Below the pieces are notes generated by a model, which was not told where the DNA came from, did no database searches, and saw nothing but the letters and a program-made list of their open reading frames with translations. Positions 8,235 through 17,308 of a stretch of DNA of 64,000 nucleotides are shown here, piece by piece. The first letter of the stretch is position 1; each line of letters starts with the position of its first letter. A program made the position numbers and the translations under genes. Source of the stretch: Corynebacterium pilosum DSM 20521 = CIP 103422 (GTDB lineage: Bacteria; Actinomycetota; Actinomycetes; Mycobacteriales; Mycobacteriaceae). The DNA lies in NCBI RefSeq assembly GCF_000373805.1, contig NZ_KB892467.1, forward strand, positions 165 to 64,164, written 5' to 3'.

Positions 8235-8771
8235 CTAGAGGTGGGTTTCACCAAGCAGTTCGTAACGCGGCCCACCCGAACGGCCCTGGCCCAGGAAGGA
8301 TTCGTAGAGGCCGATCGTCGACACGCGCCACTGCGGTCCGCGGTAGACGCTCAGGGCATGGGTGAGGTCGCCGAGCAGCCACGGGTCCTGGAGTCGGTTG
8401 TGAGCGCGGGCGACGGTCAGGTGTGCGCGCTGCCGGTCGCGCTGGTCGTCGTCGAGGACGCTGCCGGCCGTCAGTCCGCGCAGGCGTGCGGTGTCGCCGC
8501 CAACGCCGATCCACAAGGTGCGCGAAGAAAAGCAGCCGGCCCCGGAGAGGTACAGGTCCAACGGGCCGGTGGACGCGGCGGCGAGGTGGCGCAGCAGCAC
8601 GTCGGGGTCCTCGGCCGTGTCACCGTAAAAGGCGCAGGTGATGTGCCAGTTATCCGGGTCCGTGAAGCGCAGCACACTGCCCTCGCGTTCGCGGATGGGG
8701 CGCAGCGCGGTCACCAGGTGCTCACGCGCCTCATCGGGAATGGATAGCGCGGCGAAAAGTCGGCGGCTCAT
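8235..8771 (-). CDS. thpR: 2'-5' RNA ligase family protein / RNA 2',3'-cyclic phosphodiesterase
   Basis: This 178-residue protein of the 2H phosphoesterase superfamily carries both catalytic histidine motifs in the expected places: HITC in DNWHITCAFYG near residue 45 and HLTV in RAHLTVARAHN near residue 128. The N-terminus RRLFAALSIPDEAREHL is typical of ThpR. Such enzymes hydrolyse 2',3'-cyclic phosphates at RNA ends and can ligate tRNA halves in vitro, while their cellular role is unclear. The start overlaps the stop of the upstream hypothetical gene (ATGA), so the two are translated together. Confidence 0.88.
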   Translation of the reverse strand: MSRRLFAALSIPDEAREHLVTALRPIREREGSVLRFTDPDNWHITCAFYGDTAEDPDVLLRHLAAASTGPLDLYLSGAGCFSSRTLWIGVGGDTARLRGLTAGSVLDDDQRDRQRAHLTVARAHNRLQDPWLLGDLTHALSVYRGPQWRVSTIGLYESFLGQGRSGGPRYELLGETHL

Positions 8772-9223
8772 GTCTCCACCGCCAGGGTGCGGGCCACCGA
8801 ATCGAAAAGGAAGGTCACCCGCCCAGGCCCAGACAACATGGCGGCAACAGGCCCCAGCATCGGTTCGTGAACATAGCTGACCAGGTGAGTTCCAGCCTCA
8901 GAGCGCAGCACCACCCGATCCATCCGCGGCACGCCCAGCACGCTGATCAGGGCGCGGGGCACGCGCAGCGAGGCTTCCGTGTCCTCCACATCCACCGTCC
9001 AGGCCACCACGCCATCACCGCGATCAACCAGGTCAGAACCTTCCACGAACCACGTTTCACCGCGGTAATCGTCGTCAAGCATGACCTGCCCGTCGACGAT
9101 TCTGAAATCGCCAGCCTCGGCCACGGTGCGTAGCGCTGGGCGTGGAAAAGGGGAGGTATCCAGCATGCGTTGCAGGTCGGTGCGGCCGGCGGCCAGCTCG
9201 TCTGCGATCCATTCAGCAATCAT
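8768..9223 (-). CDS. Hypothetical protein, corynebacterial type
   Basis: I do not recognise a named family. With the ATG at 9223 (preceded by AAGG) the product is 151 residues, acidic and without signal peptide or membrane helices. It has repeated beta-strand-like segments (FRIVDGQVMLDDDYRG, VVAWTVDVEDTEASL, RVTFLFDSVA), suggesting a small soluble beta-rich fold. The open frame extends 17 codons upstream, but that part overlaps the 10-base gap to the next gene and has no ribosome binding site. It is the gene before thpR, with a 4-base overlap. Confidence 0.65.
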   Translation of the reverse strand: MIAEWIADELAAGRTDLQRMLDTSPFPRPALRTVAEAGDFRIVDGQVMLDDDYRGETWFVEGSDLVDRGDGVVAWTVDVEDTEASLRVPRALISVLGVPRMDRVVLRSEAGTHLVSYVHEPMLGPVAAMLSGPGRVTFLFDSVARTLAVET

Positions 9224-9233
9224 GCCCCACACC

Positions 9234-9344
9234 TTAACGACGAATATAGAACAACAACGCTGGGTCCAGAACATGCTCCTGATGGACCTCGAAGGCAGCG
9301 GAGAGCTCGTCGATCAGCGCCTGCTCATTACTGGCCTCATTCAT
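9234..9344 (-). CDS. Possible 36-residue small protein
   Basis: A short frame starting at ATG 9344 encodes an acidic, helical-looking peptide: MNEASNEQALIDELSAAFEV, continuing to a C-terminus PALLFYIRR. It fits exactly between the stop of the hydrolase gene (9353) and the start of the next hypothetical gene (9223), in the same direction, as expected for an operon member. The ribosome binding site is poor. Its amino-acid composition looks protein-like rather than random high-GC translation. It could also be a decayed fragment. Confidence 0.35.
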   Translation of the reverse strand: MNEASNEQALIDELSAAFEVHQEHVLDPALLFYIRR

Positions 9345-9352
9345 GGCATCGA

Positions 9353-10618
9353 CTATAGCCTGCGGGCAAGGTGGAAGAGGGTGTCGGCGATCGTGTCCCC
9401 CGCCCGCCGGATGCCGTCGTGCTGGTACTTCGCGGTCTCCCACACGGTCATGTGCGGCAGCAAAGCGGCTGTGTTCAGCGACATCGCGCGCGGGACGAAC
9501 ATGTCGTTGGTGTACACCGCGGCGGCACAGCTGCTCTCCGCTTCGGCCAGCGCGGACGGATCATAGAGCGCCGACCAATCATCCTTGACGGCCAGGCGGT
9601 GGGCGGCCTCGCGCAGGGGCTGCAGGGCCGGGTCCTCGTCGAAAAGAAACGGGAAGATGTGCTCTCCGGTCAGGTAGAAGGGGTCCTCGCCTGTGGGGTC
9701 AGCATCGGGTGCGAAACCCTCAAGCTGCTCAGAGACGCGCTGCGCCGACCACGCCGTGGCCGCGCCGGGCGCCCCGTAAATGGATTCGTGGATGAGGGCA
9801 TACAGCGGGGTGCGCTCGAAACTGACCCGCTGACCCACCTCCGCCAGGAAATCGGGCTGCAGTCGCTTTTCGCCGCGCACTGTATAGAAAGGTGCATCAA
9901 ACAACATGGCCATGTCCGCAATGCCATTGCCACGTCCCAACCCGATACCCACGGTGCGCAGCCGGCGCGAGCTCAAACGCTCCCCGGTGGGCAACGTCTC
10001 ATCCGCGTTGTCCAGGTGGTGGCACACCTCGCGCACGCGCTCCTCCGCCCACGGAACTTGATCGTAGAACTCGCGGTGGCGCAGCTCCATCGTGGCAAAG
10101 GTGGCGCGGTAGACGTCGTCGGCATGCACGCCCACCCCGGGCAGGCCGCCGGTGAAGTACGCGCGCCCCACCGACTCCGGCGCCACCGACAGGTAGTGCG
10201 TGATGCAGAACCCGCCAAAGGACTGCCCCAACACGTCCCACCGCTCCAGCCCCAGCGCCTGGCGCAGCTCCTCGGCGTCGGCCACAATATTGTCGGCGCG
10301 CAGCAGTGGGAGCAGGGAATCGTCGTTAAGCGAATGCCTGTCCACACGCGAGGAACGACCGGTGCCGCGCTGGTCCAGCAACACCACGCGGTAGTGGCGT
10401 AGGGCGGTGGCCAGCCAGCCGTCGATGTCCGTGGGCCGCGGCGCCGGGTTGCCGGGCCCGCCCTGCAGGTAAAGCAAGGTGGGCGCGGCGGGATCGGCGA
10501 CCAGTTCGCGGGCGAAGAGCTGGCAGTTGCCGCGGGTGGGGTCGGTGCGGTCCCACGGCACGGGCAGGGTGTGGTCGTGGATGGTCAGGCCACCGTAGGT
10601 TGCTGAAACTGTTCTCAC
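9353..10618 (-). CDS. Alpha/beta hydrolase, proline iminopeptidase-like
   Basis: This is a serine hydrolase of the alpha/beta fold, peptidase family S33 type. The oxyanion segment LYLQGGPGNPAPRP, the DQRGTGRS strand and the nucleophile elbow GQSFGGF are all present in order. The C-terminal part carries the expected acid and a His-containing segment (AKYQHDGIR). I chose GTG 10618 because it is preceded by TAGGAT and gives 421 residues. The longer frame would begin with an arginine/glycine-rich stretch inside the divergent gene. It is divergent from the mutarotase gene with only 29 bases between starts. It probably removes N-terminal residues from peptides, but could be another hydrolase. Confidence 0.85.
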   Translation of the reverse strand: MRTVSATYGGLTIHDHTLPVPWDRTDPTRGNCQLFARELVADPAAPTLLYLQGGPGNPAPRPTDIDGWLATALRHYRVVLLDQRGTGRSSRVDRHSLNDDSLLPLLRADNIVADAEELRQALGLERWDVLGQSFGGFCITHYLSVAPESVGRAYFTGGLPGVGVHADDVYRATFATMELRHREFYDQVPWAEERVREVCHHLDNADETLPTGERLSSRRLRTVGIGLGRGNGIADMAMLFDAPFYTVRGEKRLQPDFLAEVGQRVSFERTPLYALIHESIYGAPGAATAWSAQRVSEQLEGFAPDADPTGEDPFYLTGEHIFPFLFDEDPALQPLREAAHRLAVKDDWSALYDPSALAEAESSCAAAVYTNDMFVPRAMSLNTAALLPHMTVWETAKYQHDGIRRAGDTIADTLFHLARRL

Positions 10619-10647
10619 GGCCCAGATCCTACCGTTAAGCTGAAGCC

Positions 10648-11370
10648 ATGAAGATCCTCGACTATGGTGCCCACGTCCTCTCCGCCCCCACCCCAACCGG
10701 CGACCTCTTCTTCGTCTCCTCGGACGCCGCCCTCGACGGCAGCGCGCCCGTGCGCGGCGGCCTCCCACTGATCGCCCCCTGGTTCGCAAAATTCTTAGGC
10801 GACCAGCAGCACGGCTGGGCCCGCTCCAGCGTGTGGGAGATCGATGGAACGCAGGGCACGCTTAACGACGATTACCTCGAGCTTCGTTTCGCCGCGCAAG
10901 AGATCGAGAACGGCTGGCGTTTCGAACTCAGCTGCACCAACACCGGCGATACTGTGCGCAAAATCCAGCTGGCGTTCCACCCCTACTTCGCGGTCAGCGC
11001 GGTGGCTGACGTGGTGGTGCGTGGCATCGATGGCGTGAATGTGTGGGACCGCGTCAACCATGACAAGGCGCTGTACAAGGGTGACTTCACCTTCTCTGGT
11101 TTGACGGACCGGATCGCCCTGGCAGCCCCAGAGGTCACGGTGGAGGATGCCAACCGCCGCCTGACCATCACCGCGGAGGGCACTGATTCCACCGTGCTGT
11201 GGAACCCCGGCGCGGAGGGAGGTGCGCGCCTTGGGGATCTCGGCGAGGGCGAATGGGACAACTTCGTGTGCGTCGAACCAGCACTACTGGGCACCAACGC
11301 CGAGGGCGTAGATTTGCCTGGTGGGGAGACCGCGGTAATTGCAATGGAAGTCACCGCCACTATGGTGTGA
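10648..11370 (+). CDS. D-hexose-6-phosphate mutarotase / aldose 1-epimerase family protein
   Basis: This 240-residue protein of the galactose mutarotase-like fold resembles YeaD-type hexose-6-phosphate epimerases that interconvert alpha and beta anomers. Visible marks are RGGLPLIAPWF near residue 36, the presumptive catalytic histidine in LAFHPYFAV near residue 110 and the catalytic glutamate in VCVEPAL near residue 208. The start codon ATG 10648 follows AAGC, a weak ribosome binding site. The stop is followed after three bases by the GTG of the FUSC gene, so the two are probably co-transcribed. Confidence 0.82.
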   Translation: MKILDYGAHVLSAPTPTGDLFFVSSDAALDGSAPVRGGLPLIAPWFAKFLGDQQHGWARSSVWEIDGTQGTLNDDYLELRFAAQEIENGWRFELSCTNTGDTVRKIQLAFHPYFAVSAVADVVVRGIDGVNVWDRVNHDKALYKGDFTFSGLTDRIALAAPEVTVEDANRRLTITAEGTDSTVLWNPGAEGGARLGDLGEGEWDNFVCVEPALLGTNAEGVDLPGGETAVIAMEVTATMV

Positions 11371-11373
11371 CGT

Positions 11374-13089
11374 GTGAATGAAAGAACTGCCCGTGCCGTA
11401 GAACTCGAACCTTTACCGAAACGCCCCAACCCATGGCGGCTGTTTACGGCGTTCAATTCGTCGGAGCCACGTTGGCCCGGCGCGTTGCGCGCCGCCATTG
11501 CCGTGACGGTGCCCGGCATGATCGCCCTGCTCCTGGGACATCCGGACGCGACGGTGCTGATCGCCTCGGGCGGGTTCATCGTGATCTACGGCGAGGGCCA
11601 CCCGTACCGGGCACGCATCCGCATTATGGCGTGGGCGGCGGCGATGTTGGTCGCTGGTGCCACGGTGGGTGCTTTCGTCGGCACGTTTATGTGGGATGAG
11701 TTGCAGGCGGGCGGTTCACACTGGTGGTTGATGCTCTCGGCGGTATACACGGTGATCATCGCCACGGTGGGTACGTATGTGCAGAATGCTTTGCGCCTGC
11801 GGCCGCCGGGCGTCTTTTTCATCGTGATGGTCGCCGGCGGTTCCACGATGATGGTGAAGTCCGGCCTGAACCCGATCGAGGTCGGCGGCTGGGCCATCGT
11901 CGGCGCGCTCTCCGCGATCCTGGTGGGCATGTCCGGTGCGCTGGTTAACCCGCACGGCCCGGAGCGACAGGCCGTGATCACTGCGGACCGCGCAGTCGCC
12001 GTCTTTGAGGCGAAGGATTCTTCTTTGGGCCAGCACCACCGCGCGCAGCAGGCGGTGGCGCAAGCATGGTCCACGCTTGGTGATGCGGGCATCATTTCGG
12101 GCGGCGCGATCGTCGATAAGCACCAATCGCACCTTGTGGAACGCACGATGGACGCGCACCGTCGTCTGGCGCGGCGCGGTGGCGGCAGCCGTTTTGGTAA
12201 CGATTCGGACATGGGCGCACTTTTCGACGAGCAACGCTTGGTGATCCCGCATACTCGGCCGTCGATCATGTACCGGCTGACACGCTCCGCCAACCGCCAT
12301 AGCCACGCCTATATCACCGCGGAGAAGGTGCTGATGGCCACGCTGTTATCGGCGATCGTGGGTATTGCGCTGGGCTTTGACCGTCCGGACTGGGCCGTGG
12401 TGTCCGCCCTGCTGATGATCCAGTGGGGCCCGGACCGCATCCCCGGCCAGGTGCGCGGGCTGCACCGCCTGGTCGGTTCCCTAGTGGGCATTGGCCTCTA
12501 CGGCGTGTTCCACCTGCTGGAAGTCGATGGGCTCACGCTGCTGTTGGCGCTGGCGGTGTGCCAGTTCGGTGCCGAGTTCTTCGTGACGAAGAACTACGCG
12601 TTCACCGTGATTTTCACCACCCCGCTGGCGCTGCTGATGGGTGATTCGCTGCAGCAGCCGCTTGGCGATGTCTTCTGGGCCCGCACCGCCGAGGTAGCCA
12701 TCTCCATCGTCTTTGGCTCGCTCCTGCTGTGGCTGTGGCGCCCGTCCGCGGAGCGCGCCCACCACTACCGCCTGATCATCCGGGTGCGCAAGGCCATGGG
12801 CTCCCTGCTAGGCGCGCTGCTGGTCGGCCCGCCTTCAGGCGCGAAGGAGGAACGACGCGACCTGCAGTACGAACTACTCTCCGAGCGCCGAGCCATCAAC
12901 TCCCTGGCCATGGACCACCCCGACGATGCCCTAGAAAAATGGGCCGACCACGTCGAGGCGCAGACCGCCGGCTACGCGATGCTTGAGTATTGCAACGCGC
13001 GTAACGACGATCGCCTCACCCCGGCCGAGGTCGCAGAGCTTGCGGCCCGGGTTCCTACCCCGCACGGACCTCATTCAGAGCCTGCGTAA
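11374..13089 (+). CDS. FUSC family membrane protein (aromatic acid exporter-like)
   Basis: The 571-residue product begins with a GTG start (MNERTARAV). It has two blocks of hydrophobic helices, roughly residues 35-180 and 320-450, separated and followed by hydrophilic cytoplasmic parts. This is the layout of the fusaric acid resistance/aromatic acid exporter superfamily. The second block contains the conserved RVGGSLVG-like segment (GLHRLVGSLVGIGLYG). Members export aromatic acids or act in cell-envelope transport, and the substrate here is unknown. The last 35 bases overlap the convergent DsbA-like gene. The linker carries a dispersed 12-mer (12110) translated as IVDKH. Confidence 0.8.
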   Translation: MNERTARAVELEPLPKRPNPWRLFTAFNSSEPRWPGALRAAIAVTVPGMIALLLGHPDATVLIASGGFIVIYGEGHPYRARIRIMAWAAAMLVAGATVGAFVGTFMWDELQAGGSHWWLMLSAVYTVIIATVGTYVQNALRLRPPGVFFIVMVAGGSTMMVKSGLNPIEVGGWAIVGALSAILVGMSGALVNPHGPERQAVITADRAVAVFEAKDSSLGQHHRAQQAVAQAWSTLGDAGIISGGAIVDKHQSHLVERTMDAHRRLARRGGGSRFGNDSDMGALFDEQRLVIPHTRPSIMYRLTRSANRHSHAYITAEKVLMATLLSAIVGIALGFDRPDWAVVSALLMIQWGPDRIPGQVRGLHRLVGSLVGIGLYGVFHLLEVDGLTLLLALAVCQFGAEFFVTKNYAFTVIFTTPLALLMGDSLQQPLGDVFWARTAEVAISIVFGSLLLWLWRPSAERAHHYRLIIRVRKAMGSLLGALLVGPPSGAKEERRDLQYELLSERRAINSLAMDHPDDALEKWADHVEAQTAGYAMLEYCNARNDDRLTPAEVAELAARVPTPHGPHSEPA

Positions 13090-13687
13090 AGACCTCCGGC
13101 GGCTGAGCTCCTGAGACTGCGAGCTTGCCGTCAAAGATGAAGAAGGGCACCCCGTTGATCCCCATCTGGCGGGCTGCCTGGATTTCTTCGCTCACGCTGT
13201 CGGCGTACTTCTCAGTAGCGAGGACATCGTCGATAAGCGATGTGTCGAGCCCGACCTGCTCCCCCAGCTCGCGCATTGTCTCTGGGGAGGCCACGTTCTT
13301 GCCCTCGGTGAAATAGGCGTGCTTCAGTGCTGCATCCCACTGGGTGCCCAGGCCGGCCTCGCGGGCGGCGTGGCCGACGCGGTGGGCATCAAAGGTGTTC
13401 GCGATGACCTGACCGCGCCAGTTGAACTCCAAGCCGATCGCCGCGGCGCGCTGGGCAAGCCCGGTGAGCATCTGCTCCACCTGCGCTGGGGCCATGCCCT
13501 TGGACTCGGCCAGCCACTGCGGGCCGGACACGGTGGGCTCCTTCGGCGCGTCGGGGGTCAGCTCGAAGGAACGCCAGATGATTTCCACATCGTCTTTGCC
13601 GTCGAAGTCCTCTAATGCCATGGACAGGTGCTTTTCGCCGATGGTGCAAAACGGGCACACGTAGTCGGACCAAATATCGATTCTCAT
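13055..13687 (-). CDS. DsbA family oxidoreductase, FrnE-like
   Basis: This protein has a thioredoxin fold with a helical insertion. The CPFC active site is at residues 11-14 directly after the first strand (DIWSDYVCPFC), and the cis-proline segment GVPFFIFDGK is near the C-terminus. With ATG 13687 (preceded by GGAAGA at six bases) it is 210 residues, normal for the cytoplasmic FrnE/2-hydroxychromene isomerase-like branch. It lacks a signal peptide, so it likely acts in the cytoplasm as a disulfide reductase or isomerase. Its end overlaps the FUSC gene by 35 bases in antisense. Confidence 0.88.
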   Translation of the reverse strand: MRIDIWSDYVCPFCTIGEKHLSMALEDFDGKDDVEIIWRSFELTPDAPKEPTVSGPQWLAESKGMAPAQVEQMLTGLAQRAAAIGLEFNWRGQVIANTFDAHRVGHAAREAGLGTQWDAALKHAYFTEGKNVASPETMRELGEQVGLDTSLIDDVLATEKYADSVSEEIQAARQMGINGVPFFIFDGKLAVSGAQPPEVFTQALNEVRAG

Positions 13688-13793
13688 GTCATCTTCCAAC
13701 CATGCATTGCGACGAATCATTCCCTTTGTGGTTTACTTAGAGATTCTGTAACCAACCCGGGTGAAGGATTGACCTGCGCCCACGAAGGAATCG

Positions 13794-15767
13794 GTGCCAC
13801 ACAACGTGACCGACAAGACTGACAAGAAGTACGCGGACGAAGATCTTTATCCGCACAAAATCCACCCGGCGTTGGTGCCGGGAATCAGCGTCGATGAGCA
13901 GCGTAACCGCTTCGGCGTCGACAAGATCGTGTTCCTGCTGACCGCCGCCGCCATCCTGGCGTTCATTACGTGGGGCGTGGTGGCGCCGGATTCGGTGGCC
14001 AATACCGCATCGGCGGCGTTCGCGTGGGGCATGAAGAATGCGGGCTGGCTGCTCAATATTGTGATGCTGCTCGGTATCGCGATCATGATCGTCGTGGCGT
14101 TTAGCCGCTTCGGGTCGATCCGCCTGGGCAAGGACAACGAGGAGCCGGAGTTTTCGCGCTTTTCGTGGATCGCCATGATGTTCGGTGCCGGTATCGGCGT
14201 CGGTATCTTCTTCTTCGGACCGTCCGAGCCGCTGTGGATGTTCCTTGACCCGCCACCGGAGACCGTCGAGGCCGGATCGCCGCACGCGATCCACCAGGCC
14301 GTCGCCCAGGCCCACTTCCACTGGGGGCTAGCAGCCTGGGGCCTGTACTCCTTCGTCGGCGCAGCGATCGGCTACTCCATGTACCGCCGCGGCCGTGTTG
14401 CCCTGATCTCCTCCGTGTTCACCCCGCTGCTTGGCCTGGGCAAAACCCAGGGCGTGGTGGGGCGCGTGATCGACATGCTGGCCATCGTGGCCACCTTGTT
14501 CGGTACCGCCGCCACGCTGGGTCTGTCGGCCACGCAGATCGCCACCGGCGCAGAGATCGTCTCTGGCGCGGGCCCGCTGGGCAATTCCGCGCTGTTCATC
14601 ATCATTGGTATCTTGTCGGCCGGATTCATCATCTCTGCAGTCTCTGGTGTTTCGCGCGGCATTCGCTACCTGTCCAACGCGAATATCTCGCTGACGCTGC
14701 TGCTGGTGCTCTTCGTGTTCATCACCGGGCCAACGCTTTTCCTGCTGAACCTGATCCCGTCCGGCACCGTGTACTACCTCTCTGAGTACCTAGACATGGC
14801 CTCGCGCTCTCTGTCCTGGGGCCAGGACACCGTCGACTTCCAGGCTGGATGGACAGCCTTCTACTGGGCGTGGTGGATTGCGTGGACCCCGTTCGTCGGC
14901 ATGTTCATCGCGCGTATCTCCCGCGGCCGCACGCTGCGCGAGTTCACCATAGCCACCATGCTGGTGCCCACCGCGATCCTGATTTTCGCGTTCACCGTCT
15001 TCGGTGGCACCGCCATCACCTTCTCCCAAGAGGGCATCGAAGGTTTCGACGGCACCGCCTCCAGCGAGGAAGTGCTCTTCGCCATGTTCGGGCAACTGCC
15101 TCTGTCTAACATCACCCCCTTCTTGCTGATCCTGGCCCTGGCGGTCTTCTTCATCACCTCCGCCGACTCCGCCTCCGTGGTCATGGGCACGATGAGCTCC
15201 AAGGGCGACCCTGCCCCGAACAAGCTGGTCGTCGTGTTCTGGGGTCTGTGCATGATGGGCATCGCGATCGTCATGCTGCTCTCCGGCGGCGAAGACTCCC
15301 TGTCCGGCCTACAAAACCTCACCATCCTAATTGCCCTGCCGTTCTCCATAGTGTTGCTGGGCATGATGGTCTCCTTCATCAAAGACCTCTCCACCGACCC
15401 GATTGCGATCCGCCGCACCTACGCCCGCACCGCAGTCGAAAACGCCGTGGTGCGCGGCCTGGAGGAACACGGCGACGACTTCGAGCTCACCATTTCCCAA
15501 GCCCCCGAAGGCCGCGGCGCGGGCGAAAAGTTCGACTCCACCGATGAGTCCCTCACCGACTGGTACCAGCGCACCGACGAAGAAGGCCGCAAGGTCGACT
15601 ACGACTACCGCACCGGCGAGTGGGCCGACGGCTACGTCGACGAAGAGGCCGAGGCCGCTCGTCGTGAAGCCGAAGCGAAGGAAGCCGCGGAGAAGGCCGA
15701 GTTGAAGCGTCGCGACGACGAACGCCGCGCAGCCCTGGCCTCCGAGGAGAAGGACAAGGACGCTTAA
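13794..15767 (+). CDS. BCCT family betaine/carnitine/choline-type transporter
   Basis: This 657-residue sodium-coupled carrier of the BCCT family has an N-terminal hydrophilic tail of about 40 residues and twelve helices. It carries the family signature tryptophan-rich helix (FYWAWWIAWTPFVGMFIARI, residues about 360-380). A long charged C-terminal tail rich in Glu, Lys and Ala follows. Corynebacterial BCCT carriers such as BetP, EctP and LcoP take up glycine betaine, ectoine or proline and sense osmotic stress through such tails. Which of these this is cannot be decided. The GTG start at 13794 follows GAAGGAA. The stop codon is part of a copy of the dispersed 12-mer (15762-15773). Confidence 0.88.
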   Translation: MPHNVTDKTDKKYADEDLYPHKIHPALVPGISVDEQRNRFGVDKIVFLLTAAAILAFITWGVVAPDSVANTASAAFAWGMKNAGWLLNIVMLLGIAIMIVVAFSRFGSIRLGKDNEEPEFSRFSWIAMMFGAGIGVGIFFFGPSEPLWMFLDPPPETVEAGSPHAIHQAVAQAHFHWGLAAWGLYSFVGAAIGYSMYRRGRVALISSVFTPLLGLGKTQGVVGRVIDMLAIVATLFGTAATLGLSATQIATGAEIVSGAGPLGNSALFIIIGILSAGFIISAVSGVSRGIRYLSNANISLTLLLVLFVFITGPTLFLLNLIPSGTVYYLSEYLDMASRSLSWGQDTVDFQAGWTAFYWAWWIAWTPFVGMFIARISRGRTLREFTIATMLVPTAILIFAFTVFGGTAITFSQEGIEGFDGTASSEEVLFAMFGQLPLSNITPFLLILALAVFFITSADSASVVMGTMSSKGDPAPNKLVVVFWGLCMMGIAIVMLLSGGEDSLSGLQNLTILIALPFSIVLLGMMVSFIKDLSTDPIAIRRTYARTAVENAVVRGLEEHGDDFELTISQAPEGRGAGEKFDSTDESLTDWYQRTDEEGRKVDYDYRTGEWADGYVDEEAEAARREAEAKEAAEKAELKRRDDERRAALASEEKDKDA

Positions 15768-15814
15768 CGACGAGGCCATCGCTTTAATACGGGTTCTCCC
15801 GTAGTATTTGGGGT

Positions 15815-16549
15815 ATGTACGTCACAAACGCCTACCGCATGGACCGTAAAGATGCGCTCATGCTTGCCGACCAGGTGGGCATGGGCCAGTTCATCACCAC
15901 CAACGATCACGCCGGCATAGAGGCCACGCTGCTGCCCTTTGTGCTCAAGCGCGAAGGGGACCGAGTGGTCGTCGAAACGCATTTCTCCCGCGTGAACACG
16001 CAATGGGAGGACGAGGACGTGCTGATCGTGGTGCAGGGCCCGACCACGTATATCTCCGGGGTGGACCTGCCACCCGAGCCGGCCGATGCCCGCGTCCCGC
16101 GCGTACCGTCCGTGGATTATCTCACCGTGCACATGAAGGGGCGCATGCGGCATCGGCAGGGTGATGTTGCGTTTAGCACCGCGCATCTCGACGAGCTGGT
16201 GGAGAAGTTTGATGATCAGTGGCGCGTCGAGACACACTCCGATCCGCGCCTGGTGGAAGACATTCTGCCCGCCTTGGTTGCGGTGGAGATTGAGGTTGAA
16301 GAGGTCGTCGGCAAGTGGAAACTACACCAGGGACTGGCGCCCGACGAGATCGAATACACCATCGCCAAGCTGCGTGACCGCGGTACCCCGGACGCGTTGG
16401 CAGTTGCCGACGAGATGGAAACCCGAGCGTTGCCCTGGGCCCGTGCGCGTGCGGAGCGTGACCGCCAGACCGCGCAGCTGCCCGTGCCCAAGCCGAGCCG
16501 GCCCCGCCCGCCACGCGTGTACAAGTACGAGCGCGAGGGCCGCGCCTAA
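15815..16549 (+). CDS. FMN-binding PaiB-like protein
   Basis: This 244-residue protein of the FMN-binding split-barrel family is annotated in other bacteria as PaiB, a negative regulator of sporulation and protease genes. The conserved start MYVTNAYRMDRKD, the LPFVL segment and the flavin-contact region near QGPTTYISG support the family. The usual HWKLSQN-like segment appears as GKWKLHQG near residue 168. It is more likely a small flavoenzyme than a DNA-binding regulator. A short hairpin (AATACGGG...CCCGTAGTATT, about 15787-15810) precedes the start. It may end the transporter transcript or form part of the promoter. Confidence 0.75.
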   Translation: MYVTNAYRMDRKDALMLADQVGMGQFITTNDHAGIEATLLPFVLKREGDRVVVETHFSRVNTQWEDEDVLIVVQGPTTYISGVDLPPEPADARVPRVPSVDYLTVHMKGRMRHRQGDVAFSTAHLDELVEKFDDQWRVETHSDPRLVEDILPALVAVEIEVEEVVGKWKLHQGLAPDEIEYTIAKLRDRGTPDALAVADEMETRALPWARARAERDRQTAQLPVPKPSRPRPPRVYKYEREGRA

Positions 16550-16599
16550 GCCCGCCTAACCTGGTCCGCGGCACTGACGCGTCGCCTATACTGCGGTAT

Positions 16600-17295
16600 G
16601 TGTCTGCTGTAAGTCATACCCCACGCCAACTGGCGGCCGGCACCGGTTTTGCTTTTGTTGCTGGGTTCGTCGATGCCCTCGCCTTCATGTTTTTAGGTGG
16701 GGTGTTTTTGTCGTTCATGTCGGGCAACGTGACCCGCATCGCGGCCTCGTCCGCCACCGGCGATTGGGCAACGGTCCAGCTCGCCGCCACGTGTGTGGTG
16801 CTGTTTCTGCTCGGGGTGATGGAGGGTGCTCTTGTGCGCCGCCTTGCGGCCCGGCGGATCCCCATCGCGTTTGTGAAAAATGTCGTGGTCATCAACATGG
16901 CGCTGCTCTTCACCATTGCCTGCGTTTTCCTCGCGGCAGGAATGCCCCACATCGCGGTGGGCTTTGTCTCGCTGGGCATCGGGTCAATGAACAGCATCTT
17001 TGAGCGCAAAGGCGAGGTGTCCTTGGCGCTGACCTACATGACCGGAACGATGGTGAAGATGGGCCAGCGCCTCGTCGATACGCTTTTCGGCGGATCACAC
17101 GCGGCCTGGCTGCAGCACTTTCTCATCGCGTCCGCGCTTGGATCGGGCGCGCTGGTTGGCGGATTCAGCTACAAGTGGTGGGGCCTGAACTCGCTGTATA
17201 TCGCCACGGGACTGGTCTACGCCATGACGATTTTCACCGTCACGTGGCGCCTGCGCGACCACGTGCGGGTGATTTCGCGGCAGGCGCCGCGGTAG
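16600..17295 (+). CDS. DUF1275 (YoaK-like) membrane protein
   Basis: This 231-residue protein has six predicted membrane helices. It carries the DUF1275 pattern: GFVDALAFMFLGGVFLSFMS, then GNVTRIA near residue 45, and a second region with IGSMNSIFERKGEVSLALTY and TGTMVKMGQRL. The family has no established function, and some members are annotated as YoaK. The GTG start at 16600 is preceded only by a weak GCGG site. It converges on lepA, 13 bases apart, with no obvious terminator in between. Confidence 0.85.
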   Translation: MSAVSHTPRQLAAGTGFAFVAGFVDALAFMFLGGVFLSFMSGNVTRIAASSATGDWATVQLAATCVVLFLLGVMEGALVRRLAARRIPIAFVKNVVVINMALLFTIACVFLAAGMPHIAVGFVSLGIGSMNSIFERKGEVSLALTYMTGTMVKMGQRLVDTLFGGSHAAWLQHFLIASALGSGALVGGFSYKWWGLNSLYIATGLVYAMTIFTVTWRLRDHVRVISRQAPR

Positions 17296-17308
17296 GCACG
17301 GTAGGCGC

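Noticed and set aside
9353..10789. The 478-codon version of the alpha/beta hydrolase with an Arg/Gly-rich N-terminus
   Set aside because: The extra 57 codons lie on the antisense strand of the mutarotase gene. The GTG at 10618 has a good ribosome binding site and begins the conserved domain.
13737..14321. Minus-strand frame over the start of the BCCT gene
   Set aside because: It is a shadow of the transporter gene. The product has no hydrophobic or domain structure and no ribosome binding site.
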